This document shows positions 50,166 to 60,332 of a stretch of DNA of 64,000 nt, in pieces. Every line of letters begins with the position of its first letter. The first letter of the stretch is position 1. This DNA is from Chitinophaga varians. GTDB taxonomy: Bacteria > Bacteroidota > Bacteroidia > Chitinophagales > Chitinophagaceae. The DNA lies in NCBI RefSeq assembly GCF_014529945.1, contig NZ_JACVFB010000007.1:489129-553128 (forward strand), in the 5' to 3' direction. The notes beneath the pieces are model-generated. The model saw nothing but the letters and a program-made list of their open reading frames with translations, was not told where the DNA came from and made no database searches. The position numbers and the translations under genes are program-made.

Positions 50166-53100
50166 TTATTGTTTTGGAATTGTTTCAATGTATGCTGCCA
50201 GCGTGGCAATAGTAGGATACCGGAACAGCGCCCTGATCGGCAGGTCAATACCTGCTTTTTGATGGATATCTGACACCAGGATAGGCATCAGCAGGGAATG
50301 TACCCCCAACTCAAACATGTTGGCATTAACGCTGATCGTTGCAGGGTCCAGCTGTAGGGTATCCGCATATATTTCCACCAGCACAGACTCCACAGGACCG
50401 AATGCTGCTTTATAATCACTTCCCGCTTTGATTTCAGGGTCCGGCAGCGCTCTGGTGTCCAGTTTACCGTTGGATGTCAGCGGAAATTCCTGCAACAGTA
50501 CATAATGGGAAGGCACCATATAATCCGGTACGCTCGTTGACAGGAATTGTTTCAACGAGGAAGCGTCCACTGTACCTTCCGGGATCACATAAGCAACAAG
50601 GTATTTATTCGGGTCATTTCCTTTCAGCACGACAACGGCTTCTTTCACCAGCGGATGTTTGCCCAGGCCGGCTTCGATCTCACCCGGCTCTACACGGAAT
50701 CCACGCAATTTGATCTGGTTGTCGATCCGCTGTATGTATTCAATTTCTCCGGTGTCCGTTATGCGGGCTAAATCTCCGGAGCGATAGATCCTGCTGCCTG
50801 GCTGATAGGGATCATCCAGAAAACGTTTATCCGTTAACGTAGGATTTCCAAGATAGCATAGTGCCACGCCTTCTCCACCAACATATATCTCTCCGGCTAC
50901 TCCTTTCGGTACCATCTTCCGGTGTTCGTCAAGAACATATACAGACAGTGTGGGCAGCGGTTTACCGACATTGCTGATGTTATGTTCAATTTCTTCATGA
51001 CCTATTTCCTTATAGGTGGCATGTACTGTGATCTCCGTGATACCGTACATGTTAATCAGCCGTACATCGGGGTATTGTGCATACCATGGTTTCAGTTTCA
51101 CCGGGTTTAGTTTCTCACCTGCAAAGATCACATACCTGAGATGCAGCCGGGCGCCCTGTCCGGAAACCGCCTGGGGCATCAGGCTGTAGAATGCACTGGG
51201 TGTTTGATTCAGCACTGTTACCTTTTCGTTTTGCAGCAACGTGTAAAATTGTTTCGGGTCCCGGGCTATCATCTTAGGGATGATCACCAGTCTGCCTCCT
51301 GATAACAGGGAGCCGAAGATCTCCCATACGCTCACATCAAAACAATGACTGTGGAACATTGGCCAAACATCATCCGGGCCAAAATCAAACTGAAACGCGT
51401 CATTAAACAGCAAACGGACCACATTCCGGTGTGTGATCATAACGCCTTTGGGCGTCCCGGTGGAACCGGAAGTGTATATCACATAACAAAGGTCTGCCGG
51501 TTGGTTTACACACACCAGTTCCGACTCCCCGCTATTACTCAGCCATGCGTCCCCTATCTGTAATACAGGCACATCAAAGGAGAGACGGTCGGGCAACGGC
51601 GCTCCGGCCAGCACCAGCTTCGCCTTGCTGTCCCGGGCCAGGAACATAATACGTTCTTCCGGATAGTCAACATCTATGGGAAGATAGGCCGCCCCTGACC
51701 TTAAAATACCGAAGATGGCTATGATCAGGTCAACAGACCTGTCCATCAGCAATCCTACCACATCTCCCCTTTTAACGCCGTTCTTACGCAACATCAAAGC
51801 CACCTTAGCAGATTTTTCCGACAGCTCACCATAGGTGACGTTTTCCGGTCCCATCGTCACCGCGATACTCCGGGGAGCGCGGCGCACCTGGATGTCAAAC
51901 AAATCTGCAATGGTCATATCAGCCGGGAAAGAAACGTTACGTTTATCAAGTTCCCGCAGTAACCCGGCACGCTCTTCCGCTGACAACAATTCAAATGTGG
52001 CCACCCCATTGTCCGGGTTTTCCTGTAAGGCCTCCATGAGCGCCGTCCAATGCGCCGTCAGCAACGCCATGTCACTATCTCTGAAGCGGCGGCGATTGAA
52101 AGTCAGCATACCACCTATGCCCTGTCCCTCCCGTTGCAGGACTACCTGTATGTCCCATTCACTGCTTCCTTTATTGACCATCGCGGCGCTTGTCACGATG
52201 CCGTCTATTTCAGGCAATGTCAGTGCAACGGGGTTATAATCGAAAACGATCCTGAAAGGCAGTACTACGTCGCCGTTGTTTTCTCTCCCGAGTATTTCCA
52301 TGATTTCATGGAACGGTATATGCCGGTATTGAAGGGCCTCCTGGTAAATAGCATTCAACTGATGGCAATAGTTACGGAAGCTCATGTCGGGCCTTACCAC
52401 ACTATGAAGCGCCAGGACATTGGATATCGGTCCTACGGCGGACTTCAGCCACTCGTGATCTCTGTTATTTTCCGCTGTGCCGATAACAACGTTTTCCTGT
52501 CGGGAGTAACGGGAAAGCACGATATTGAACGCAGCCATCAGTACCACCTTTTCCGGCACTTCCGTTGCAGCAGCAAAATCGGCTATTTTTATAGCCAATG
52601 GCGCTGGTATCTGCACATCAACCACCGCGGATTCATACACTCCATCGGCACCGGAGGGCTGCGTAATATCCAGCTCCAGCGGCGGGGTATTACCGGGCAA
52701 CGCCTTTCTCCAATAGGCAATGCACTTGTTGTGCAGTTGCTTTTGTATTTTTTTGCGCCAGGAAAGATATCCTCCCCACACAGGTGCGTCCTTCTTTTCT
52801 CTTTGTACCGCAGCGCCCTGCTGATAGGTCAGCAATATCTCCTGCAAGAGGTAGTTGACCGCATAGCGATCAGCTACTGCCGGGTGAAAAACGAGTACTA
52901 ACTTATGCCTGTTGGGAGGAAACACCAGCAGCATCCCACGCACCACAGTCGAGGGAGCATCAAAGGCAGTATTCACCAGAGAAGCGATACAAGTCTCCCA
53001 ATCGGCCGTACCTTTCACCGAGACTTTTGTCTCAAGGGAAAATTTGTTTGCCAGCAGCTCATGCTGCTGCAATACCATCGCCACACTCTTCTCCAGCAGG

Positions 53101-56100
53101 GTAACATCCACTTGTCCGTCCAGTTCCACAATAAGCGGCATGTTCTCCTTCGGGCCGGCGGGAGGCAGAATGTGTTTATCAGTGATGTCCGCGGGCAATA
53201 CCTCCAGGCTTTGGAGACTGTCACCGATCTGTTGTTTCCAGTAGGTTTCCTGAAGGTCCACCCGCTCATCCGGTGTAGTAATGAGTCGGTCGAGCACCAT
53301 GTCAAAAATCCGGACATATTCATTAAAAAGCGCCGTAGTGATATAGGGGGATGCGTATTCATGCATACAGTATATGCGCTCTTTATCGACATTAAAACTG
53401 ATGTCGAGGAAAGTATATCCCCGCAGAAAAGTATCAAAATCGATACGGTTTTCTTCCGGTGCTGATAACTTCTCCAGTCTCATCTCATCATTGATGTGCC
53501 AGTTAACGAAATTAAACAGGGTACTGAAGAACGGGTTATTCTCAATAGTTGACGCGTTGGCCGCCTGTTTTATATCCGAGAGCGAGAGATGTTCATAGGC
53601 TTTCAGTTTAAAGATTTTCGCATCGATCATTTGCAGATATTCCGCCCAGGTGATATCTCCGGGGATATCAACCCTGAAAGGAATGGTGTTGAGGAAACAT
53701 CCCAGTAATTTGTCCCCGTCTTTTTTCAGTGGCCGGGTGAAAGTCACCAATCCCGCCAGCACATCAGACTCTCCTGACAGCACGCTCAATGCATAAACGT
53801 AAGCAGAGAACAGGATATGTTTGATAGTCGTTTTTTGTTCATTGGCCACGCGTTCCAGATCGGTACGCAACTGCCGCGGATAAGTGTACCGGTAGGAGTG
53901 GAATGACCGGGGACCGCTTTCGCGGTTCAATGTCAGCGGCCGAAAATCTCTCAGTTCATTTTTCCAGAAGGCGATGGTATGGGCATCTGATTTATAGAAA
54001 AGCTGTGCCGCGATATGGTCTCTGAAAGAAGCTTCCAGCGAAGGTAGCTCTACCCGGTCATTGCGCAGGCAGTCCCCGTAAACGTTATTCAATTCGGTGA
54101 TGAAAGAGGCGAGGCTCCATCCGTCGAATATCGCATGATGACATTCAAACAGTATTTCGTGATATCCGGGTCTCAGTTTATACACGCTGATCTTCCATAA
54201 TGGTGGCCTGGTAAAGTCGAAATGTGTCAATCTGTTTTTCTCCAGATCGGCAAACAACCGCTGTTGTTGTGCGGTTTTTTCCAACAGACTGATATCGTAA
54301 AACGGAATATCGTAGCTAATGGTTTTGTGTATTACATGGGCGAAGGTATGCAGATCGAAGCCTGTACGGAGTATCTCATGGCGTTTTAGCAGGATATCGA
54401 TGGCCTCCCGCAGTTTATCGGGATGGAATTCCTCGTAATAAACCGGTTGCAGATGCTGTTCATAGTTGAGAATATCTTCCGGGCGGGCCAGCTGGATAAA
54501 ACACATCGCTTTTTCGATATCGCTCATGGGATATACCTTTTCGATGGTGTCATTGGGATACTTCTCCAGGTAGGCGCGTTGGAACTCGTCCAGTTGCAGG
54601 TAGATAGCCTCTTGTTCACCGGGTGTCTGCCGGCTGTCGGATTGTTCAATGAAAGCCGCCAGTTCACCGATGGTGGGATTCGCATATAGGTCTGCAATGG
54701 AGATCGTCCGCTGCAGCTCGTTGTTCATCCGGCCTACCAGTCTCAATGCGAGGATGGAGTCTCCTCCCATACGGAAGAAGTTATCAGCAGTACCTATTCT
54801 TTCTTTGCCCAGAATGTTTTCCCATTGGGATGCAAGGTCTTTCTCGATATCTGACACGGGGGCCACATAAGGTGTATTGTTGGCAATTTCTATAGCCAAC
54901 AGTTCTTTGCGGTCTGTCTTCCCGCTAACGTTTACGGGGATAAACGGAACTTTAACGAAGTAACCGGGCACCATATAGGGCGGCATAGCTGTCTGCAGGA
55001 ATTTGCGCAATGCGTCCTCTGAAAATCCGTCGGGCACTACCAGGTAGGCCACCAGTTTCACGGTGGCATGTAACTGTTTGGTCAGTACCACCGCGTCTTT
55101 TACCATGCCGGAAGATTTGATCACCTGTTCCACTTCTCCGGGTTCTATCCGGTGGCCATTGATTTTCACCTGATCATCGGCCCTTCCCAGAAAGACAATA
55201 TTGCCATCCGGCTGCCAGCAGGCGATATCACCGGTTTTGTACAGGACCTCGCTGGCGTTCAGCGGGCTGTTCACAAAACGTTCTTTCGTCAGCTCTTCGC
55301 GGTTCACATATCCAGGCGACAGGTTTTCTCCTCCGATGTACAATTCACCGGGAATACCGACAGGCTGTAGCGCTCCTTCCCTGCTGAATATCAGCAAACT
55401 GGTATTATCTATCGGCTTACCGATCGGGATTTTATGATAAGGCAGCATGCGGTCCACTTCATGAAATGCCACATCAATAGTCGCCTCCGTTGGCCCATAC
55501 AGGTTATGAAGGGAAGCGTCCGGGAAGTACCGGAAAAACTGTCTTGCATGGTCTGTCTTGAGCTCTTCCCCGCTGGCAAAAAGATGCCTGATTGTTGTCA
55601 GTGAATGTTTGCTTCTGTTTTCCAGCAGATAATAGAGAAATTCATTGAGCATCGCTGGCACAAAATGCATCACGGTGATGCCCTCCTGCTCTACCGTACG
55701 TGCGATGCCTGCCGGGTCTTTTTCTATGCCTGGCATGGCCAATACCAACCGGGACCCGTTGAAGCACCACAGGAACAGCTCCCACACAGACACATCAAAT
55801 ACCAGTGGTGTCTTCTGCAGGATGATATCCTGCGCGCCTATATTATATTCCCGCTGCATCCAGTTCAGGCGGTTTACCAGCGACCGGTGTTTGATCATCA
55901 CGCCTTTTGGCGTACCGGTTGATCCGGAAGTGTACAAAATGTACGCGATGCCTTCCGGCGTGGCCAGTGATGCTTTTAGGGCAGTTCCTTCCATTTCCGC
56001 TACTGCCACACAGCGGATATCATGCTTCAATTCTTCGCGGTTGGCCGTATGCGTGATAAGCATCGCAGCCTGGCTGTTTTTCAGGACATAGCGGATTCTT

Positions 56101-57155
56101 TCCACCGGGTAGTCCGCTGTCATCGGCAAATAGACGCAACCTGCTTTCAGGATCCCCCATATGGCCGCCATCAGTTCAGGAGAGCGCTCCAGACTAACGC
56201 CGATCACAGTACCCGGCGCCATGTGCTGTTCCGCCAGGAAACCGGCTATGCGGGAAGACCAATCATCCAACCCGCGATAGGAAAGCTGCTGTCCGTTGAA
56301 CTTTATGGCCGGACTGTCGGGCGATTTTTCCAACTGCCGGTGGAAGAAGTCCATTACGGTCATATCAGCAGGAAATTCCCGGCGGGTATCATTGAACCGG
56401 CCAAGGACCTGTTCTTTTTCCGCCGCCGTGATCAGGTTGACGGAAGATAACGGCTGTTCACGACGACCGACAACAGCCTCCAAAAAGCCGAAGAACAGTT
56501 GAGCGATCCGGGTAATATATGCTGCGCTATAGCTATCTGCGTTGTATTTGATAGTGAGGTCCAGTGCTTCACCGGCGCTGAAAACAAACAGCAGGTCTGC
56601 CGGCAGGCTGAAATCCGTTTCTTTTTGCAGCGTTGTGAGCAGCATTCCCGTTACCGGTATATCATTTCTGGAATCAGTGACTGTTTCCAGTATCTTGTCA
56701 ATGGGGTAGTTCCCATATTTCATATCCTGGAGGATATGGTCTTTCATTTCAGGCAAGAGCGCGGCGAAGCTTTTACCAGCCGTATCCTTCACCCGCACCA
56801 GCGTAAGATTGTCGGTACCGGGTACAGTAGGGCCTTCCTGATACAATGGCGTAAAGATGCCGGTATCCGGAAGGGAGGAACATTTCTGTGTGAACGCGCC
56901 CAATGCTGTCAGCAGCACTATATGCAGGGGTTTGCCCTGTGGCGCGATCGCCGCGACATCCTTCCACAATGCAGCAGGTGCCTGCTGTGTGATCGTATTT
57001 TCATTTCTGACATCAAAAGCAGTGTGTGTATCTATGTCCCTGTTAAAGTAGCTATTAAAGCCAAAACCAGCCAGGCGGTTTTTCCAGTACTCCCTGGACG
57101 CTATATCCATGTTGGCATTCAATGCCGTTAAATTGATCTTTGACTGTATAGACAT
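50166..57155 (-). CDS. Non-ribosomal peptide synthetase NRPS-C: half-C, A(Ser), T, C, C*, A(Thr-like), T
   Basis: A 2329-aa assembly-line protein. Domains in order: C-terminal half of a condensation domain (about 20-245, starting at REYWKNRL, no HHxxxDG); A1 (265-755); T1 (MGGDS, Ser800); C1 (870-1290, HHAIFDG at 1006-1012); C* (1305-1725, where HHxxxDG reads HPAVADR at 1424-1430); A2 (1745-2240); T2 (LGVHSL, Ser2287). Substrate-pocket residues, read by alignment to GrsA from memory, give DVWHFSLIDK for A1, a serine code, and DVWNIAMVHK for A2, close to the threonine code. There is no thioesterase, reductase or epimerase; the protein ends 40 residues after Ser2287. It starts 15 bp after NRPS-B. 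Confidence 0.95.
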   Translation of the reverse strand: MSIQSKINLTALNANMDIASREYWKNRLAGFGFNSYFNRDIDTHTAFDVRNENTITQQAPAALWKDVAAIAPQGKPLHIVLLTALGAFTQKCSSLPDTGIFTPLYQEGPTVPGTDNLTLVRVKDTAGKSFAALLPEMKDHILQDMKYGNYPIDKILETVTDSRNDIPVTGMLLTTLQKETDFSLPADLLFVFSAGEALDLTIKYNADSYSAAYITRIAQLFFGFLEAVVGRREQPLSSVNLITAAEKEQVLGRFNDTRREFPADMTVMDFFHRQLEKSPDSPAIKFNGQQLSYRGLDDWSSRIAGFLAEQHMAPGTVIGVSLERSPELMAAIWGILKAGCVYLPMTADYPVERIRYVLKNSQAAMLITHTANREELKHDIRCVAVAEMEGTALKASLATPEGIAYILYTSGSTGTPKGVMIKHRSLVNRLNWMQREYNIGAQDIILQKTPLVFDVSVWELFLWCFNGSRLVLAMPGIEKDPAGIARTVEQEGITVMHFVPAMLNEFLYYLLENRSKHSLTTIRHLFASGEELKTDHARQFFRYFPDASLHNLYGPTEATIDVAFHEVDRMLPYHKIPIGKPIDNTSLLIFSREGALQPVGIPGELYIGGENLSPGYVNREELTKERFVNSPLNASEVLYKTGDIACWQPDGNIVFLGRADDQVKINGHRIEPGEVEQVIKSSGMVKDAVVLTKQLHATVKLVAYLVVPDGFSEDALRKFLQTAMPPYMVPGYFVKVPFIPVNVSGKTDRKELLAIEIANNTPYVAPVSDIEKDLASQWENILGKERIGTADNFFRMGGDSILALRLVGRMNNELQRTISIADLYANPTIGELAAFIEQSDSRQTPGEQEAIYLQLDEFQRAYLEKYPNDTIEKVYPMSDIEKAMCFIQLARPEDILNYEQHLQPVYYEEFHPDKLREAIDILLKRHEILRTGFDLHTFAHVIHKTISYDIPFYDISLLEKTAQQQRLFADLEKNRLTHFDFTRPPLWKISVYKLRPGYHEILFECHHAIFDGWSLASFITELNNVYGDCLRNDRVELPSLEASFRDHIAAQLFYKSDAHTIAFWKNELRDFRPLTLNRESGPRSFHSYRYTYPRQLRTDLERVANEQKTTIKHILFSAYVYALSVLSGESDVLAGLVTFTRPLKKDGDKLLGCFLNTIPFRVDIPGDITWAEYLQMIDAKIFKLKAYEHLSLSDIKQAANASTIENNPFFSTLFNFVNWHINDEMRLEKLSAPEENRIDFDTFLRGYTFLDISFNVDKERIYCMHEYASPYITTALFNEYVRIFDMVLDRLITTPDERVDLQETYWKQQIGDSLQSLEVLPADITDKHILPPAGPKENMPLIVELDGQVDVTLLEKSVAMVLQQHELLANKFSLETKVSVKGTADWETCIASLVNTAFDAPSTVVRGMLLVFPPNRHKLVLVFHPAVADRYAVNYLLQEILLTYQQGAAVQREKKDAPVWGGYLSWRKKIQKQLHNKCIAYWRKALPGNTPPLELDITQPSGADGVYESAVVDVQIPAPLAIKIADFAAATEVPEKVVLMAAFNIVLSRYSRQENVVIGTAENNRDHEWLKSAVGPISNVLALHSVVRPDMSFRNYCHQLNAIYQEALQYRHIPFHEIMEILGRENNGDVVLPFRIVFDYNPVALTLPEIDGIVTSAAMVNKGSSEWDIQVVLQREGQGIGGMLTFNRRRFRDSDMALLTAHWTALMEALQENPDNGVATFELLSAEERAGLLRELDKRNVSFPADMTIADLFDIQVRRAPRSIAVTMGPENVTYGELSEKSAKVALMLRKNGVKRGDVVGLLMDRSVDLIIAIFGILRSGAAYLPIDVDYPEERIMFLARDSKAKLVLAGAPLPDRLSFDVPVLQIGDAWLSNSGESELVCVNQPADLCYVIYTSGSTGTPKGVMITHRNVVRLLFNDAFQFDFGPDDVWPMFHSHCFDVSVWEIFGSLLSGGRLVIIPKMIARDPKQFYTLLQNEKVTVLNQTPSAFYSLMPQAVSGQGARLHLRYVIFAGEKLNPVKLKPWYAQYPDVRLINMYGITEITVHATYKEIGHEEIEHNISNVGKPLPTLSVYVLDEHRKMVPKGVAGEIYVGGEGVALCYLGNPTLTDKRFLDDPYQPGSRIYRSGDLARITDTGEIEYIQRIDNQIKLRGFRVEPGEIEAGLGKHPLVKEAVVVLKGNDPNKYLVAYVIPEGTVDASSLKQFLSTSVPDYMVPSHYVLLQEFPLTSNGKLDTRALPDPEIKAGSDYKAAFGPVESVLVEIYADTLQLDPATISVNANMFELGVHSLLMPILVSDIHQKAGIDLPIRALFRYPTIATLAAYIETIPKQ

Positions 57156-57170
57156 ATGTTCCGGTTTATT

Positions 57171-60100
57171 TTAGAGGTTGAATACAATGCTGTCTTCATC
57201 GAATCCGGCAGGCGTTTCCGCCGCTATGATATAGCTGCCGATGGTGTTTTCAGGGTGCCCTGCGATCTTTTCCGCCAGCTGGCAGAACTGCTGCCCCAGG
57301 AAATGCGCATCATCGCTGGTGAAGTAGCGGCCCGCATATTCAAGCCGAAATTGAAACGCATCCGGGCCATCATCCCAGAAAAGGGTGATTGGATATTTAG
57401 CGGCAGGATTTTCAAAACTGTAACGGGCAAAAAGTTCTTCCTTGTCAACAGCGGCGGCGCCATCTAACTGCAACGACACAAACATGGTGAGGAAGAGGTC
57501 TTCCAGACGGGTATTTCTGCCATTGTTTAGTTCCGGGAGAATATCAGACAGGTCGTAAGCCTGATGGGTGGTCGCATCCATCAGGAAACGGTGCAGTTGC
57601 CGATGAAAATCAACGAAACGTGTTGTCGGGCGGGGCATACAGCGGATAGGCAATGTTTTGGCGAACATGCCTGCTACACCTGCCATTTCATCCTGCATAC
57701 GTCCGGACGTGTTGGTCCCCACCACCAGGTCGTCCTGGCCGGTAAGCTGTAAAAGAAATACGGCATACGTCGCAAATAATACGGAGAAGGTGGTAGCATT
57801 CTGCGCAGCCGCCAAATCGATCAGCCGCTCCCTCACGGTGCCATTCATTACAAAAAGCACATTATTGCCTTTGTCTTCCTCCTGGTCATCCGTCGTTACC
57901 GTAACCGGCAGCTTCAGCACTGGCAACTCCCCTTCAAAACTTTTCAGCCAAAACTCGCGGTGCGCGCTGTATCGCGGGGAAAGGCGGAACCCGTGCTCCC
58001 ATTCTGCATAATCCTTATACTGCCATTCGGCATCCGCCAGTTTTCTTTGATGATAAATTGCGATGAAGTCGGACATGAGGACTGACTGTGAAATGCCATC
58101 GCAAATAATATGATGCAGATCTATGGCCAGTACTTTCTCCTGTTCGCCGGTAATCACTGCACCACGCAGGAGTGGCGCCTCCGACAGGTCAAAGGGACGA
58201 ATAAATGCAGCAATGGCAGTAGCTACCGGCTGGCCGCAGGTATCGATGTGTTCTATCTCCACCTTCACGTCTTCCGCAATTATCTGGCGTATAGCTCCGT
58301 CAACATAACGAAATGCCGTCCGAAGGTTCTCATGTCTTTTCACCAGTTCGTTCAGCGTATAGGCGATACGGTTAACATCTACCTCTCCTTTTAACCTGAA
58401 ACACATAGGCAGGTTAAAAGCGGTGCTGTTGCGGCGGACCTCATAGAGATAATACAGCCGCTCCTGGGACGCAGATAAATAGTAGGCCGGCTTAAGGGGT
58501 GCTTTGCTGATCCGCAGGGAGCTGTCGGGATTTAACCGCACCATCAATGCGGCCTGCCTGCGAATGGTCATATTGTTAAACAAGTCGTTCAGCGTCATTC
58601 TGACGTTAAACAACTTATTCAGCTTACCAATCAGCCGCATCATACTGATAGAGCTGCCTCCCACGGCATTAAAAGCCTCTTCAACAGATATCGGCTTATC
58701 GCCTAATATCTCTTTCCAGATCGATAAGATCTTTTCTTCTGTTTCATTTTCCGGCTTTACAACATCACTGCGGCCGGCATCTTCCAGTAATGCTTTCGTA
58801 TTTACCTTCCCGTTAGACAACAACGGGAAAGTAGGTACTTCAATAATTTGAGCGGGCAGCATGTATACCGGCAGATGTTGCTGCAGGTGCCGGAGAATTT
58901 CCTTGTCGGCCGCGGCTTGTGCAGGAGCTTCCGCTGACCGTATCACAAAAGCCACGAGCCTGCCTTCAGCGCCGCTTTCCTGGTCATGTAGTAATATCAC
59001 GTTTTTGGCCCAGCCGGACTGCAGCACGGCCGCTTCTATTTCACCCAGCTCCACCCGGATGCCGCGAAGTTTTACCAAACCGTCTTCTCTTCCAATAAGG
59101 TCAATATTACCGTCAGGCAGCTTTCGGGCCAGATCTCCCGTTTTGAACGCGATAGTGCCGTCCTGCAGCCTGATAAATTTTGCTGCGTTGAGTTCCGGCG
59201 CGTTTAAATAGCCTTTTGAGATATATGGTGAACTGATATACAACTCTCCCGGCAACAACGCCGGACAAACGGTCTGTTGTTTGTCCAGTATCAACAACTT
59301 TGTGTCTGAAATAGGCCCCCCGATGGGAATCCTCACCTGTGTCACATCTTCCGGCCGTATGCGGTAAAATGCCCGTATCATGGTAGTTTCCGTAAGGCCA
59401 TACAGGTTTACCAACTGAATGCGGGAGGTGAATATTTTATACCACGGCTCCAATTCTGCCGGAATAAGCCGCTCTCCGGACATCAGTATATAACGAAGCG
59501 TTTTCAATTTTTCCGCCGACAGGCCGCCACTGCCCAGCACCCGAAAAACACTGGGTACACAGTGGACCACATTGATCTCGCATGATTCCAGCCATTCCAG
59601 CAATCGTTCGGGTATCAGCAATTCCTGTGGCGCTTCCGGAATACAGATCGTGCCTCCGGCAAACAGCGGCACAAAAACGTCCCGCAGAAATGCATCGAAA
59701 TAAGGACTAATCAGCTGGCTGAATTTTGTATACGCTTCTATGTTAAACTCCTGTATTTCCCAACGAATGAACTGCAACAGACTGACGTTTTTCCCGATGA
59801 TGCCTTTGGGCTGGCCGGTAGAGCCGGAAGTATAATACACGTACACGCTGTCATCTTCCTCACATACAGGATAAACCAGTTGTTCTACTGCCGTATTAGT
59901 GACATCAGCCATGATATCTTCCCAGTAGTATACAGGACAGGATGCAGGCAGAGAAAAGTTGCGGCCAGCGATAACAGCTACCGGCGCGAGGTCTTCCATC
60001 ATCACGGCATATCGCTTCTCAGGCTGGGAAGTATCCATGGGCACAAATACCGCCCTCGCGTTCAGAATGCCGATCATCGCAGCTATTACCGCCGCTCTGT

Positions 60101-60278
60101 CGTCCAGCATTACACAGATCCTGGCTCCGGGCGCAATTCCTTTACTCAACAGGAAAAAGGCAATCCTGTCAGCAACACGATGCAGTTCTCTGTACGATTG
60201 CTTTTTCCCGCCACAACTGATGGCAACTTTATCAGCATGCTCCAGGAGCGCCTGCTGCAATTCTCTTTGAAAGGTCAT
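57171..60278 (-). CDS. Non-ribosomal peptide synthetase NRPS-B: A-T-C
   Basis: A 1035-aa protein. The A domain (about 5-495) has YYTSGSTGQPKG, LYGLTETT, FKTGDLARKLPDGNIDLIGRED and LSNGKV; T (about 505-580) has VGGSSIS with Ser543 as the phosphopantetheine site; C (about 595-1030) has HHIICDG at 722-728. The pocket residues read D-A-R-H-L-S-L-M-I-K, which matches no code I know, so the substrate is unassigned; the Asp at the first position indicates an alpha-amino acid. It lies between asparagine synthase and NRPS-C, so its C domain would join its residue chain to the serine of NRPS-C. Confidence 0.94.
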   Translation of the reverse strand: MTFQRELQQALLEHADKVAISCGGKKQSYRELHRVADRIAFFLLSKGIAPGARICVMLDDRAAVIAAMIGILNARAVFVPMDTSQPEKRYAVMMEDLAPVAVIAGRNFSLPASCPVYYWEDIMADVTNTAVEQLVYPVCEEDDSVYVYYTSGSTGQPKGIIGKNVSLLQFIRWEIQEFNIEAYTKFSQLISPYFDAFLRDVFVPLFAGGTICIPEAPQELLIPERLLEWLESCEINVVHCVPSVFRVLGSGGLSAEKLKTLRYILMSGERLIPAELEPWYKIFTSRIQLVNLYGLTETTMIRAFYRIRPEDVTQVRIPIGGPISDTKLLILDKQQTVCPALLPGELYISSPYISKGYLNAPELNAAKFIRLQDGTIAFKTGDLARKLPDGNIDLIGREDGLVKLRGIRVELGEIEAAVLQSGWAKNVILLHDQESGAEGRLVAFVIRSAEAPAQAAADKEILRHLQQHLPVYMLPAQIIEVPTFPLLSNGKVNTKALLEDAGRSDVVKPENETEEKILSIWKEILGDKPISVEEAFNAVGGSSISMMRLIGKLNKLFNVRMTLNDLFNNMTIRRQAALMVRLNPDSSLRISKAPLKPAYYLSASQERLYYLYEVRRNSTAFNLPMCFRLKGEVDVNRIAYTLNELVKRHENLRTAFRYVDGAIRQIIAEDVKVEIEHIDTCGQPVATAIAAFIRPFDLSEAPLLRGAVITGEQEKVLAIDLHHIICDGISQSVLMSDFIAIYHQRKLADAEWQYKDYAEWEHGFRLSPRYSAHREFWLKSFEGELPVLKLPVTVTTDDQEEDKGNNVLFVMNGTVRERLIDLAAAQNATTFSVLFATYAVFLLQLTGQDDLVVGTNTSGRMQDEMAGVAGMFAKTLPIRCMPRPTTRFVDFHRQLHRFLMDATTHQAYDLSDILPELNNGRNTRLEDLFLTMFVSLQLDGAAAVDKEELFARYSFENPAAKYPITLFWDDGPDAFQFRLEYAGRYFTSDDAHFLGQQFCQLAEKIAGHPENTIGSYIIAAETPAGFDEDSIVFNL

Positions 60279-60332
60279 AATGAAATGCTGGGTTTAACCG
60301 GTGATGTAATAAATAAGGGTTTGCTGTAGCTA

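Noticed and set aside
52050..52901. 283-codon open frame on the plus strand
   Set aside because: Antisense to the degenerate C domain of NRPS-C; the translation has no family resemblance.
50166..57155. C1 of NRPS-C as an epimerization domain
   Set aside because: E domains also carry HHxxxDG, but the domain begins with a C-domain-like YPMSDIEKAMCF and lies before another C-type domain, not at a module end; a condensation domain is the better reading.
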